Part shown: positions 17,903-26,344 of the stretch, one piece after another | How the letters are laid out: the number at the start of each line of letters is the position of its first letter | How positions within the stretch are numbered: the first letter of the stretch is position 1 | Made by a program: the position numbers and the translations under genes | Assembly (NCBI RefSeq): GCF_014204915.1 | Contig: NZ_JACHMH010000001.1 | Coordinates: forward strand, 3,431,001-3,495,000 | DNA length: 64,000 bases | Reading direction: 5' to 3' | From: Crossiella cryophila | Lineage (GTDB): Bacteria; Actinomycetota; Actinomycetes; Mycobacteriales; Pseudonocardiaceae | The notes under the pieces: model-generated | What the model was told of the DNA's origin: nothing | The model's input: only the letters and a program-made list of their open reading frames with translations | The model's database searches: none

Positions 17903-18549
17903 GGGTTCGCTCCGTCCAGGTCGGTCACGTACACCGCGCCCGCGTTGAACCGCGAGGCGCGCTGCAACGTCCGTTCGGTTTCCGCGCGCGGTGTGCCGTA
18001 GACCAGGTGGCAGAACCGCTGTGCGGGCAGGCCGTAGGCCCAGGCAGGCACCTTGAGGTTCTCGTGCTCGCGCAGCCTGCCCTCGAAGGTCACCAGCAGG
18101 TCGGCCAGTTTGGCGTACCCGTAGGCCGGGTAGACGCCGTGGTTGAACACCACCGTGCGCGCGCCCATACCGCGGGCGGCCGCGGCCAGGCCGCGGTACT
18201 GCGGCAGGTGCTCGGCATCGGCCGAGACCTGGTCGAAGAACACCCCGTCCACCCGGTACCAGGCGTGGTAGCGGGCGATCTGACGCTGCACCAGCTCCCG
18301 CGAGCAGCGCCCGTACCCGGTGTCCACGTAGCCCATCACCGGGATGCCTGCCAGCTTGAGCCGCTGCACCACGGCGCTGAACATGATCTCTTTCGCCAGC
18401 CCTGGGCCGCTGTCGATGTTGAGGATCACCATGCGCAGGTAGTCGGCGGCGTTCACCAGCGTCTGCCAGTCGGCCGGGGCGGCCGAGGGGTGGAAGTAGG
18501 CTGGAACCGCGAGTAGCCCGCGGTCCGGTTCCAGGGTCATGTGCGGCAT
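17827..18549 (-). CDS. Spherulin-4 family protein (Sph3/GH135-like glycosidase)
   Basis: A 240-residue protein. The start at 18549 has an excellent ribosome-binding site (AGGAGG, 5 bp spacing) and overlaps the upstream epimerase gene by 13 bp; an internal ATG at 18540 is weaker. Sequence landmarks of the spherulation-specific family 4 fold are LLAVPAYFHPS, MVILNIDSGPG, VMGYVDTGYG, VDGVFFDQVSAD and VFNHGVYPAYGY, a TIM barrel with acidic residues at strand ends. The fungal member Sph3 hydrolyses galactosaminogalactan and is needed to make it. No signal peptide or membrane segment is seen, so it would be cytoplasmic, or exported by an unrecognised route. Its place between the sugar-nucleotide genes and the GH114 lipoprotein supports a role in polymer processing. 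Confidence 0.85.
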   Translation of the reverse strand: MPHMTLEPDRGLLAVPAYFHPSAAPADWQTLVNAADYLRMVILNIDSGPGLAKEIMFSAVVQRLKLAGIPVMGYVDTGYGRCSRELVQRQIARYHAWYRVDGVFFDQVSADAEHLPQYRGLAAAARGMGARTVVFNHGVYPAYGYAKLADLLVTFEGRLREHENLKVPAWAYGLPAQRFCHLVYGTPRAETERTLQRASRFNAGAVYVTDLDGANPWRRLAGHFNRQTLAVGRCGPRRVS

Positions 18550-19454
18550 TGCGCCTCCTGCCAGAGGTCCGATAGCGAGGTGGCCAAGTCGATGGCGGGC
18601 CGCCAGTCGAGGGCCTTCCCGATCGCACTGATCTCGGCCTGCTGCCAGGGCACCTCCGCTGACCGCGCGGAACCTGAGTCAGCCTGCCCGATCGGGCCGG
18701 TGTAGCCGGCTATCCCGGTGAGCGCCTTGGCCAGCTCGCCCACTGTGATGCCCTCTCCACTGCCGACATTGAGCACGGGCTCATCGATGACGGGCGCGAA
18801 AGCCGCGGCATGCACTGCCTCGGCGACGTCCCTGACGTCGATGAAGTCCCGCACCGCGGAGAGCGGGCCGAGCCGGACCTCGTCGCCCTCCGCTTGGGCC
18901 CGAAGCAGCTCCTGGGCCAGCCGTCCGGCGACGTTGCCGGGCGGTGAACCGGGGCCGATCGGGTTGAACACCCGCAGTACCACGGCATCCAGGCCTGCCA
19001 CGCGGGCAAGGCAGACCAACCGGGTGGCGGCCAGTTTGGTGATCCCGTAGACGCCGACCGGTCTGGTCGGAGTCTGCTCGGTGACCGGCTCGCCCGTCAC
19101 CACTCTGCCGTATTCCGCAGCCGAACCGAGATGCACCAGACGCAATCGTTCGGGTCCGCACAGGGCGGCCCGGACCAGCGCGGCAGGCAGATCAATGTTG
19201 GCGGCGGCCAGATCGGCGGGATTCCCGCCGACCGCACCGGCACAGTTGACGACGACATCGGGGGCGGTCTGCGCGAGCAATCCGCCGATAGCAGCAGAAC
19301 CTTCGGCCGTCAGGTCGATCCTGACGTGCCAGGGCGAGGAGGGCAGCGCCCCGCGTGCGGCCGTCACGACCTCCAGGTCACCGCGCCTGAGCAGCCGGTG
19401 GAGGACGTGCCGGCCGATGAAGCCGGTCGCGCCGAGCAACAACACGCGGGGCAC
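18537..19454 (-). CDS. NAD-dependent sugar-nucleotide epimerase/dehydratase (extended SDR)
   Basis: A 305-residue extended SDR. The GTG at 19454 is chosen for its GAGGAGAA ribosome-binding site; it begins VPRVLLLGATGFIGRH, the Rossmann GxxGxxG at residues 8-14. The catalytic pattern is Ser in HLGSAAEYG and Tyr-x3-Lys in YGITK, with RDFIDVRDVA near the sugar-binding lobe. Substrate cannot be told from sequence: a 4-epimerase or a reductase acting on a keto sugar are both possible. It lies in the exopolysaccharide operon 110 bp after the nucleotidyltransferase, and probably completes the activated sugar precursor. Confidence 0.85.
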   Translation of the reverse strand: MPRVLLLGATGFIGRHVLHRLLRRGDLEVVTAARGALPSSPWHVRIDLTAEGSAAIGGLLAQTAPDVVVNCAGAVGGNPADLAAANIDLPAALVRAALCGPERLRLVHLGSAAEYGRVVTGEPVTEQTPTRPVGVYGITKLAATRLVCLARVAGLDAVVLRVFNPIGPGSPPGNVAGRLAQELLRAQAEGDEVRLGPLSAVRDFIDVRDVAEAVHAAAFAPVIDEPVLNVGSGEGITVGELAKALTGIAGYTGPIGQADSGSARSAEVPWQQAEISAIGKALDWRPAIDLATSLSDLWQEAQCRT

Positions 19455-19564
19455 TGCGTTCTCCTCACGATCATGGTTTGTTGTCTGTCTATTGTGGATG
19501 GACATTGTGGACGGTGTGGGTGACGGCGGACGGCGGGTCGGTCGTCACCGGGGAAACCGTTACC

Positions 19565-20311
19565 TCAGGCGGATGCCTTCAGCGGTGGGTGCTGCAGCGG
19601 GGTGTCCTTGAGCAGGCTGTGCCGCAGCACCGGGAACTCGGCGTTGGCCCGGTCGTAGTCGTCCGGACGGCCGATGTCGAGCCAGTAGCCGTTGAACTCA
19701 TACGAGCTGGGCGGGGTGTCGGTCTTGAGCAGGTCCAGCACCAGCTCGTCGAAACCGAGCGGCAGGCCAGGGGTGTACCCGCGCAGCGCCTCCCGGCTGA
19801 CCCCGTAGACGCCCATGCTGACCCGGTAGTCCAGGGTCGGCTTCTCGGTGAACTCGACGATCTTGCCTTCGTCCGCGGTCAGCACGCCGAAGTCGATCTT
19901 CACCTGACGCTCGTAGGTGGCCACGGTCAGCGGCGCGTTCTCGCTGCTGTGCCTGGCCAGCAGCGCGCCGTAGTCCAGGTCGGTGAGCACGTCCCCGTTC
20001 ATCACCAGGAAGTGCTCGGGCAGCGAGTCCAGCAGCTGCACCACCGGGCCGATGGTGCCCAGCGGGTTGTCCTCCTCTGCGTAGTCCACCGCCATGCCCC
20101 ACTTGCTGCCGTCGCCGACATAGGAGCGGATCAGGTCGCCCAGGTATCCGATGGCCAGGGTGGCGCTGCGGAAACCGCTGTGCGCCAGCTGGGTCATCAC
20201 GATGTCCAGGATGGAGAACTCGTCGCCGATGGGGACCAGCGGTTTGGGCAGGCAGGTCGTGTACGGACGCAGTCGGACGCCCTTGCCACCGGCCAGGATG
20301 ATCGCGTGCAT
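19565..20311 (-). CDS. Sugar-1-phosphate nucleotidyltransferase
   Basis: A 248-residue protein. The ATG at 20311 begins MHAIILAGGKGVRLRPYT, the nucleotide-binding signature LAGGxGxRLxPxT; upstream in-frame sequence belongs to the previous gene. Other landmarks are LPKPLVPIGD, VMNGDVLTDLDY (metal-binding Asp), VEFTEKPTL and GYWLDIGRPDDY. The family activates sugar-1-phosphates with GTP, CTP, UTP or dTTP. Its partner next door resembles LegB, and LegB acts on a GDP-activated sugar, which favours guanylyltransfer here, but this is inference. It sits 32 bp after the dehydratase gene. Confidence 0.87.
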   Translation of the reverse strand: MHAIILAGGKGVRLRPYTTCLPKPLVPIGDEFSILDIVMTQLAHSGFRSATLAIGYLGDLIRSYVGDGSKWGMAVDYAEEDNPLGTIGPVVQLLDSLPEHFLVMNGDVLTDLDYGALLARHSSENAPLTVATYERQVKIDFGVLTADEGKIVEFTEKPTLDYRVSMGVYGVSREALRGYTPGLPLGFDELVLDLLKTDTPPSSYEFNGYWLDIGRPDDYDRANAEFPVLRHSLLKDTPLQHPPLKASA

Positions 20312-20343
20312 CGTTGCCCCTTGTTGTCTGTCGCTGTGGTTGA

Positions 20344-21339
20344 TCACTGGGTGTAGATGCCGGGCTTGTAGTGCGCGAGGTTGGCCGGTTCCCGGAACCA
20401 CTCGATGGTCTCGGCCAGGCCCTCGTCCCTGCTGTACGCCGGTGCCCAGCCGGTGCGCTCGCGCAGCTTCGCCGCATCGCACACCAGTCGCTGCACCTCG
20501 GAGTTCTTCGGGCGGATCCGCTGGGCGTCCTCGGTGATGTCGGCCTGCACGCCCATCACCCGCGCGATGTCCGCGGCGAGCTGGCCGACCGAGACCTCCT
20601 CGCCGGTGCCCGCGTTGAACAGTTCGCCGACCACGGCCGAGGCGGGCGCGGTGCCCAGGGTGTGGAAGGCGGCCGCGGTGTCCTTGACGTAGAGGAAGTC
20701 GCGGGTCGGGTCGAGCGCGCCCAGCTTCAGCTCGGTGGCCCCGGCGGCGAGCTGGCTCACCACGGTCGGGATCACCGCGCGGGCGGACTGGCGCGGCCCG
20801 AAGGTGTTGAACGGCCGCAGGGTCACCGCGGGCACGTCGAAGCTGAGGTGGTAGGACTCCACCATCTTGTCCGCGCCGATCTTGGACGCGGCGTAGGGGG
20901 ACTGGCCCTGCAGCGGGTGCGCCTCGCTGATCGGCACGGTCAGCGCGGTGCCGTAGGTCTCGCTGGTGGAGGTGTGCACCAGGCGCGGGGTCTGCTCGGC
21001 GCGGACCGCGTCCAGGATGTTCAGCGTGCCGATCACGTTGGTGTCCACATAGGACCGCGGTGCCCGGTAGGAGTAGGGGATCGCGATCAGCGCGGCCAGG
21101 TGGTAGACGGCCTCGGCGCCCTCCACCAGTTCACGGGCGCTGGCCTGGTCGCGGACATCGCCCAGGACCACGTCGACCTGGTCCATCACCTCGGCGGGCA
21201 GCGAGTCCAGCCAGCCCCAGGAGCTGAAGGAGTTGTAGAGCACCATCGCGCGCACCCGGTGGCCGTGTGCGACCAGTCGCTCGACCAGGTGGGAGCCGAT
21301 GAAGCCCTCGGCGCCGGTGACGGCGACGACGTTGGACAC
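20344..21339 (-). CDS. NAD-dependent sugar-nucleotide 4,6-dehydratase, LegB-like extended SDR
   Basis: A 331-residue SDR beginning at a GTG behind AGAGGAAC. The Rossmann motif is TGAEGFIGSH; the active site is STSETYG with YAASK. The segment YNSFSSWGWLDSLP after the first strand is distinctive of the LegB group (GDP-GlcNAc 4,6-dehydratase of the legionaminic-acid route), which I recognise from memory rather than from alignment. The product would be a 4-keto-6-deoxy amino sugar. With the adjacent nucleotidyltransferase and second SDR it forms a three-gene sugar-activation unit inside the exopolysaccharide operon. A plain 4-epimerase role cannot be excluded. Confidence 0.82.
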   Translation of the reverse strand: MSNVVAVTGAEGFIGSHLVERLVAHGHRVRAMVLYNSFSSWGWLDSLPAEVMDQVDVVLGDVRDQASARELVEGAEAVYHLAALIAIPYSYRAPRSYVDTNVIGTLNILDAVRAEQTPRLVHTSTSETYGTALTVPISEAHPLQGQSPYAASKIGADKMVESYHLSFDVPAVTLRPFNTFGPRQSARAVIPTVVSQLAAGATELKLGALDPTRDFLYVKDTAAAFHTLGTAPASAVVGELFNAGTGEEVSVGQLAADIARVMGVQADITEDAQRIRPKNSEVQRLVCDAAKLRERTGWAPAYSRDEGLAETIEWFREPANLAHYKPGIYTQ

Positions 21340-21372
21340 GGTGTTCCTCTTTCTTCTGGGGGACTTCGGGTT

Positions 21373-22830
21373 TCAGCGGTGACGGACCGCGCTGCCGAGC
21401 GAGAGCGCCGCGTGGCAGTAGAGAACGAGAAGCAGAGCGAGCCCGACGGCGAGCTGCACCCACACCGTGCCCAGCGGCCAGCGCAGCGCCCCACCGGTGA
21501 GGGTGAAGGCGACCTCCACGGCCAGGGCCGCGCCGCAGGCGATCAGGGCGATGGTGTTGAGCCCCAGCGCCTGCACCAGCAGGGCCAGGAAGAGCGCGCC
21601 ACCGAGGGCGAGGTAGGCGGCGTAGGTGGGGACCGCGGCCGGGATGGCTCCTGGCACGGTGAACAGCACCACGGCGCACAGCGCGGCCGCGGCGATGAGG
21701 TAGCGGGTCAGCACCCCGGTGAGCACGAACCGCGAGCGCAGCGCGAAGCTGGCCAGCGTGGTGCTCTCCCGCAGCAGGCGGCCCATCCGCCTGCGGTAGC
21801 CGAACAGGCACCATTCGGCGAAGCCCATGCTCAGCGACACCGGCAGCGCGGCCAGCGCGGCGCCGGGGATGTCCGGGGCCGAGGGCAGCACCGCCCACAC
21901 CACGGGCAGCGCGAGCAGTCCGGCCGCGCACAGCCCGAACAGCGCGTGCGGCAACGCGTTGCGCAGTTCGGTCCAGTTCGGTCTGGCCTTGGCCCGCACC
22001 GGTTTCCCGGTCCGGGTGCGCCACACCGCGAAGCCCACGGTGAGCAGCACCGAGCCGATCAGGCCGAGCAGTTCGGCCCAGTGCGGCAGGAACCGGTGCC
22101 CGCCAAGCAGATGCAGGCCACCGGCCAGCACCGCGGGCGCCAGGGCCAGCAGCAGCAACAGTTCCGCGCCGCGCACCAGCAGCACGGTGGCGGCCAGCAG
22201 GTAGATGCCCTGCCCGACACCCAATGCCAGCACGGACCAGCCAGCGTCACTGAACCAGGCCAGCCCGGCCGAGGCAAGTGCCACCAGGGTGCCGCAGAAG
22301 AACAATCCGTTGCGCAGCACCGAATAGGCGGCGTCGGCGCGGCCGAGGCCGAGGCGGACGTAGCCGAGGTAGGACAGGCCCTGGCTCATCGTCCAGGACA
22401 GCACCAGCGAGCCGACCAGGACCGCCAGCGCGGCGGGCCGCACCAGCAGCGGGGTGGCCGCGGTGTAACCCAGGCCGGGCAGGGCGAAGAGCACCCCGCG
22501 CAGCAGGTGCAGTTTCGGGTTGGCCGCCCAGACCTCGGGCAGCGGGGCCGGTTCGGCCGGCGCCCTCGGCACCAGCCGGAACAGCTCCTCGGCCAGCGCG
22601 AAGACGTCCGGGCAACCGTAGCGGGCCTTGACCGCCTGGTCGGACAGCCCGTCGGCCTCCAACCCAGCCGCGACCTCCAGTGGGTCGACGGCGTTGGCGC
22701 ACAACGACTCGAACCGGTGCGCCAGTTCACGTAACCGCGGCGGGATGTCCAGGGTGCGGACGTCCGGCAGTGTCTCCGGCCCGCCGAGCACCCCGATCGG
22801 CTCCAGCTCGGGCACCGTGCCCGCGCTCAT
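21373..22830 (-). CDS. PelG-like polytopic membrane protein (exopolysaccharide transporter)
   Basis: A 485-residue protein. The ATG at 22830 overlaps the stop of the glycosyltransferase gene by 4 bp (ATGA), typical translational coupling; the frame is open far upstream but only as a shadow of that gene. The first ~135 residues are soluble and helical. They are followed by 11-12 hydrophobic segments (for example LRGVLFALPGLGYTAATPLL, AALAVLVGSLVLSW, TVLLVRGAELLLLLALAPAV, VWVQLAVGLALLLVLYCHAA). PelG is the MOP-like inner-membrane partner of PelF in Pel polysaccharide export. Similarity at the primary level is weak by eye, so the call rests on topology, size and being coupled to a PelF-like gene. 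Confidence 0.75.
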   Translation of the reverse strand: MSAGTVPELEPIGVLGGPETLPDVRTLDIPPRLRELAHRFESLCANAVDPLEVAAGLEADGLSDQAVKARYGCPDVFALAEELFRLVPRAPAEPAPLPEVWAANPKLHLLRGVLFALPGLGYTAATPLLVRPAALAVLVGSLVLSWTMSQGLSYLGYVRLGLGRADAAYSVLRNGLFFCGTLVALASAGLAWFSDAGWSVLALGVGQGIYLLAATVLLVRGAELLLLLALAPAVLAGGLHLLGGHRFLPHWAELLGLIGSVLLTVGFAVWRTRTGKPVRAKARPNWTELRNALPHALFGLCAAGLLALPVVWAVLPSAPDIPGAALAALPVSLSMGFAEWCLFGYRRRMGRLLRESTTLASFALRSRFVLTGVLTRYLIAAAALCAVVLFTVPGAIPAAVPTYAAYLALGGALFLALLVQALGLNTIALIACGAALAVEVAFTLTGGALRWPLGTVWVQLAVGLALLLVLYCHAALSLGSAVRHR

Positions 22831-24275
22831 GACGCGGCCGCCGGCAGTCGCCGGGACCGCTCGGTCACCACGCCGAGCCCGGTGTACAGCTCGTCGAAGG
22901 TGCCGACGGCCTTGTCCACGGTGAACAGTTCGAGCGCCCGGTGCCGGGCCGCGGCGGCCATCGCGTGCCGCAGGTCCCGATCGGCCAGCAGCTCGACGCA
23001 CGCCTTGGCCATGGCGGCCGGATCCCTTGGCGGCACCACGATCCCGGTGTCGCCAACGGCTTCCGGCACCCCGCCGACATCGGTGGCCACGCACGCGCGG
23101 CCGACCGTCATCGCCTCGATCAGGGTGTAGGGGAAGCCCTCGGAGATGCTGGAGAGCACCACCACGTGCCCGGCCACGTAGGCGTCCCTGATGTCGTCCA
23201 CCCGGCCCTCGAACACCACGCTGTCGCCGACCCCGAGGCTGGCCGCGAGTTCCTTGCAGCGGTTGGCATAGCCCTCGCCACCCTTGGGGGTGCCGCCGAA
23301 CAGGCGCAGCCGCACGTCCGGCACCTCCTTGCGCACCAGCGCGAACGCCTTGATCAACGTCTCCAGGTCCTTGATCGGGTCGACCCGGCCAGCCCAGCTC
23401 AGCGTGGGCGTCTCGGGTTCGGCCTCGACCGCGGGGAAGTCCGCCGGGTCGACGCCGTTGTAGACGGTGCGGATGAGAGCGGAGTCGGTGCCCAGCCGTT
23501 CCTCCCAGCGCTTGTTGTAGATGTTGCCGGGCGCCACCAGCGCCGCGGTGCGGTAGGCCAGTTCGCACACCTGCCGGAAGAAGGCCAGGTGCAGTGCCTT
23601 GACCGGGTGCCGGTAGGGCGAGTTGCGGTAGCCCAGGTAGCGCTCCCGCAGGTAGATCCCGTGCTCGGTGAGCAGCAGCGGGGTCTGGTGGCACCAGTTC
23701 GCGGTGAGCGCGGGCAGCGCGGCCAGTCCGTTGGCCACGCAGTGCGAGACATCGGCGAGGATGGGTGGCGCGGCGAGCGGCCGGAGCGAGTGCTCCAGCA
23801 GCTCGACCGCGGTCACCGCGTCGGCCACGGTCGGCGGTTTGCCCAGGTTCTCGGGCCAGTCCCGCCAGGCGTCCATCATCGCCCGCACCGCGTCCTCATC
23901 GCGCAGGCTGGCCGAGAGGTCAGCGAGCTGGGCGTACTCGAACAGGCGGCGCAGCACCGTGGTGAAGCGCGCCTCCTTGTCCGGCAGCCCGGCCACCGTG
24001 AGGGTGGCCAGCAGCTCGCGGAACAGCTCACCGAAGCCGCGCAGGGCCTTGCGGCCCGGCCTGCGGCCGTGGTGCTCCGCGCCCCACAACGGGATCAGCG
24101 TCAGCGAGGCCACGTTCTCCGGCAGTTCCCAAGCGGTGGGCTCCTGTCCGGTGGAGACCAGCGCCACGAGGTGGAAGTTGTGTTGCGGCAGCCCGCGTAC
24201 GAGCTGGTCGCACCACACGCTCACCCCGCCGAAACTGTGCGGGTAGGTGCCCTCGGTCATCAGCGCGACGTCCAT
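22827..24275 (-). CDS. PelF-like GT4 glycosyltransferase (DUF3492 plus GT4)
   Basis: A 482-residue cytoplasmic glycosyltransferase. It opens with MDVALMTEGTYPHSFGGVSVWCDQ, the PelF/DUF3492 N-terminal signature in which the activated-sugar synthase fold begins with TEGTYP and GGVS. The C-terminal GT4 half has VYNGVDPADFP, LSWAGRVDPIKDLETLIKAF and ISEGFPYTLIEAMTVG with the E-x7-E pattern. PelF polymerises UDP-N-acetylhexosamine into an alpha-1,4-linked chain in Pel; here it is the best candidate polymerase. The start is 5 bp after the deacetylase stop, and the end overlaps the PelG-like gene, so all three are co-transcribed. Confidence 0.9.
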   Translation of the reverse strand: MDVALMTEGTYPHSFGGVSVWCDQLVRGLPQHNFHLVALVSTGQEPTAWELPENVASLTLIPLWGAEHHGRRPGRKALRGFGELFRELLATLTVAGLPDKEARFTTVLRRLFEYAQLADLSASLRDEDAVRAMMDAWRDWPENLGKPPTVADAVTAVELLEHSLRPLAAPPILADVSHCVANGLAALPALTANWCHQTPLLLTEHGIYLRERYLGYRNSPYRHPVKALHLAFFRQVCELAYRTAALVAPGNIYNKRWEERLGTDSALIRTVYNGVDPADFPAVEAEPETPTLSWAGRVDPIKDLETLIKAFALVRKEVPDVRLRLFGGTPKGGEGYANRCKELAASLGVGDSVVFEGRVDDIRDAYVAGHVVVLSSISEGFPYTLIEAMTVGRACVATDVGGVPEAVGDTGIVVPPRDPAAMAKACVELLADRDLRHAMAAAARHRALELFTVDKAVGTFDELYTGLGVVTERSRRLPAAAS

Positions 24276-24280
24276 CGGAG

Positions 24281-26344
24281 TCAGGCCGGCAGCACGAGGG
24301 TGAAGGCGCCACCGGTGCTGCGCCGCCAGTCCGAACGCTCACCGGCGTAGACCTGGCCCCACAACGGACCCTGGATCAGGCCGCCGAGCAGACCCGGCGT
24401 GCGGGTGCCCTCCGGGACCGTGATCGGCACGTCGACCCCGCTGGGTGCGGAGGTGTGCACGCGGCCGTTGAGGATGTAGCCGGAGACCTTGCCCGCGGCG
24501 ACCTGGGCCCGCCAGTTGTTCTGCCGCTGCATCACGGTGCCCGCCTCGGACAGCCGCGGGTTCACGATCGGCGCGTTGGCGGCGAAGGCGTTGCGGTAGC
24601 CGGCGAGCATGCCCTCGACCATCGGGTAGAGCAGCCGGTCCTCGGCGATGTTGGACTGGTGGGCGTACTGCGGGCGGGCGTCGTTGCCGAGGATGAAGCG
24701 CATGCCGAGCCGGATCTGGGTGGGCACGATGTAGGAGTCGAACCCGTTGGCGCCCAAGGGCTGGATGCAGGTGGTGGTGTGCGGGTTGTCCTCGCAGATG
24801 CCGGAACCGCCGTTGGCGCGGGAGGTGTAGATCCAGTTGTACTCGTCGGTCATCTCCGCGCGGGTGCCCACGTTGTAGTACACCGAGATCGGGTAGCGCG
24901 GCACGCCCTGGGCGGTGCCCACCTGACGCAGCCCCGGTTCGCGGGAGGCGTCCAGGCCGATCCAGGTCACGCCGGTCTGGCGCAGCGCGGCGACGAAGTT
25001 CGGGTTGTCCTGGCCCTGCTGCGGCAGGATCTTGGTGCCCGAGTGCTCACCGGCGAGCATCTCGTTGCGCTGCAACGCGAGGCCCTTCTGGGTGCCCCAC
25101 TGGTAGTTCTTGTTGATCTCGGTGACGATGTCGGCCTGCGGCAGCCACTTCACCGTGCCGTCCGGGTTGGTCGCGCACTTCCACGGCACCACGGTGGTGT
25201 CCTGCACGCAGCCGAGGAACTTGTGCGAGTAGGTGTGGTTGGCCCAGCGGAACTGGCCCTTGTTCTGCAGCAGCGCGGTGGTCAGCGGGTCCGAGCCCTG
25301 GGCGGCGATGACCTCGTCGCTGCCGAAGGCGTTGAAGTACATGTCCAGCTTGAAGTTGTTCTGCTGCTGCCACTGCACGACCTTGGTGACATCGGCAGGC
25401 GTCATCCGGATCGCGGGCAGCTCGGGCACCTCGCCCTGGCAGTCGATGTCGCCGGGGGTGCAGTTGTGCACGGCGTCCCAGCGCGCGTCGCCGTCGAAGA
25501 CGTCGTCGATGTGCACGCTCAGGTACGAGCGGTGGTGCCCGAAGTGGATCCCCTTGGTGAGCCAGCTGATCAGCCCGTGCTGGAGGATCTTGAACTGGGT
25601 CTGCTCGGCGTTGTAGGCGAAGTTGAAGGTGAGCTGCTCGCGGGTGCCCTGCTTGAGCACCCCGGCCAGCACGCCCTGCTGCGCGCCGTCGGGGGAGACG
25701 CCGGTCAGGAAGGGCTGGAAGCTGGTGCCCGCGGCGGGGTCGTCCGGCAGCGGGTTGGTGAGGTAGCCGTATGCCTCCCACACCGCGGGGTCGCCGTTCT
25801 CCACCGGCACCGGCCCCCGCAGGTTGCGGAAGGCCCCGCCCAGCGCCGTCGCGGTGAGCTGGGTGGTGGTGCCGTCGAGCTGACCGGCGTAGTGCGGGGT
25901 GTTCATGCCCACCCGCGTGTTGGGGTAGGTGAAGGCGTTGACCTGGCGGACCCCGAACTTGGCCTCGTAGGCGGCCAGCGCGTCCAGTTCGGCCTGGGCG
26001 AGCCCGGCGGGCGCCTCGTTGGGCAGCACCACGGCCTGGAACTTCGCGCGAGGGGTGGAGTTGACGGTGTCGGAGAGGAAAGCGCTGGTGAGCACCGGGC
26101 GCTGGGCGTCGGCGAGCCGGACGACGGTGTTGGGCACACCCTCGTTGACCAGGGCCGAGCGGATCGCCTCGGCGGAGGAACCGCCGTCGGTGACGACGAG
26201 GACGTTGAGGTCGATCCGGGTGGGTGTGTCCGCGGCCGAGGCCACCGGGGTCATGCTGATCGTCAGCACGAACGCGGTGGCGGCCGCGGCCCGCAGCAAG
26301 ACAGGGCGAAGCACACGCAGAGATCTCACGAAAACCCCGTTCAT
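24281..26344 (-). CDS. Secreted CE18/Agd3-like polysaccharide deacetylase
   Basis: A 687-residue exported protein, first gene of the exopolysaccharide operon. The start is taken at ATG 26344 because it gives a signal peptide (VLRPVLLRAAAATAFVLTIS, cleavage near AASA around residue 38); GTG 26329 is an alternative. The N-terminal ~220 residues are a separate Rossmann-like domain (LNVLVVTDGGSS). The catalytic region has SVHIDDVFD (Asp280-Asp281) and ANHTYSH (His370, His374), an Asp-His-His metal site in the arrangement of carbohydrate esterase family 18. The founding member Agd3 deacetylates galactosaminogalactan in Aspergillus. A C-terminal beta-rich part (YILNGRVHTSAPSGV) may bind glycan. Family assignment is from motif recall. 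Confidence 0.8.
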   Translation of the reverse strand: MNGVFVRSLRVLRPVLLRAAAATAFVLTISMTPVASAADTPTRIDLNVLVVTDGGSSAEAIRSALVNEGVPNTVVRLADAQRPVLTSAFLSDTVNSTPRAKFQAVVLPNEAPAGLAQAELDALAAYEAKFGVRQVNAFTYPNTRVGMNTPHYAGQLDGTTTQLTATALGGAFRNLRGPVPVENGDPAVWEAYGYLTNPLPDDPAAGTSFQPFLTGVSPDGAQQGVLAGVLKQGTREQLTFNFAYNAEQTQFKILQHGLISWLTKGIHFGHHRSYLSVHIDDVFDGDARWDAVHNCTPGDIDCQGEVPELPAIRMTPADVTKVVQWQQQNNFKLDMYFNAFGSDEVIAAQGSDPLTTALLQNKGQFRWANHTYSHKFLGCVQDTTVVPWKCATNPDGTVKWLPQADIVTEINKNYQWGTQKGLALQRNEMLAGEHSGTKILPQQGQDNPNFVAALRQTGVTWIGLDASREPGLRQVGTAQGVPRYPISVYYNVGTRAEMTDEYNWIYTSRANGGSGICEDNPHTTTCIQPLGANGFDSYIVPTQIRLGMRFILGNDARPQYAHQSNIAEDRLLYPMVEGMLAGYRNAFAANAPIVNPRLSEAGTVMQRQNNWRAQVAAGKVSGYILNGRVHTSAPSGVDVPITVPEGTRTPGLLGGLIQGPLWGQVYAGERSDWRRSTGGAFTLVLPA

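Noticed and set aside
20371-22734. 787-codon plus-strand frame across the exopolysaccharide genes
   Set aside because: The opposite strand has motif-rich genes with ribosome-binding sites and coupled overlaps.
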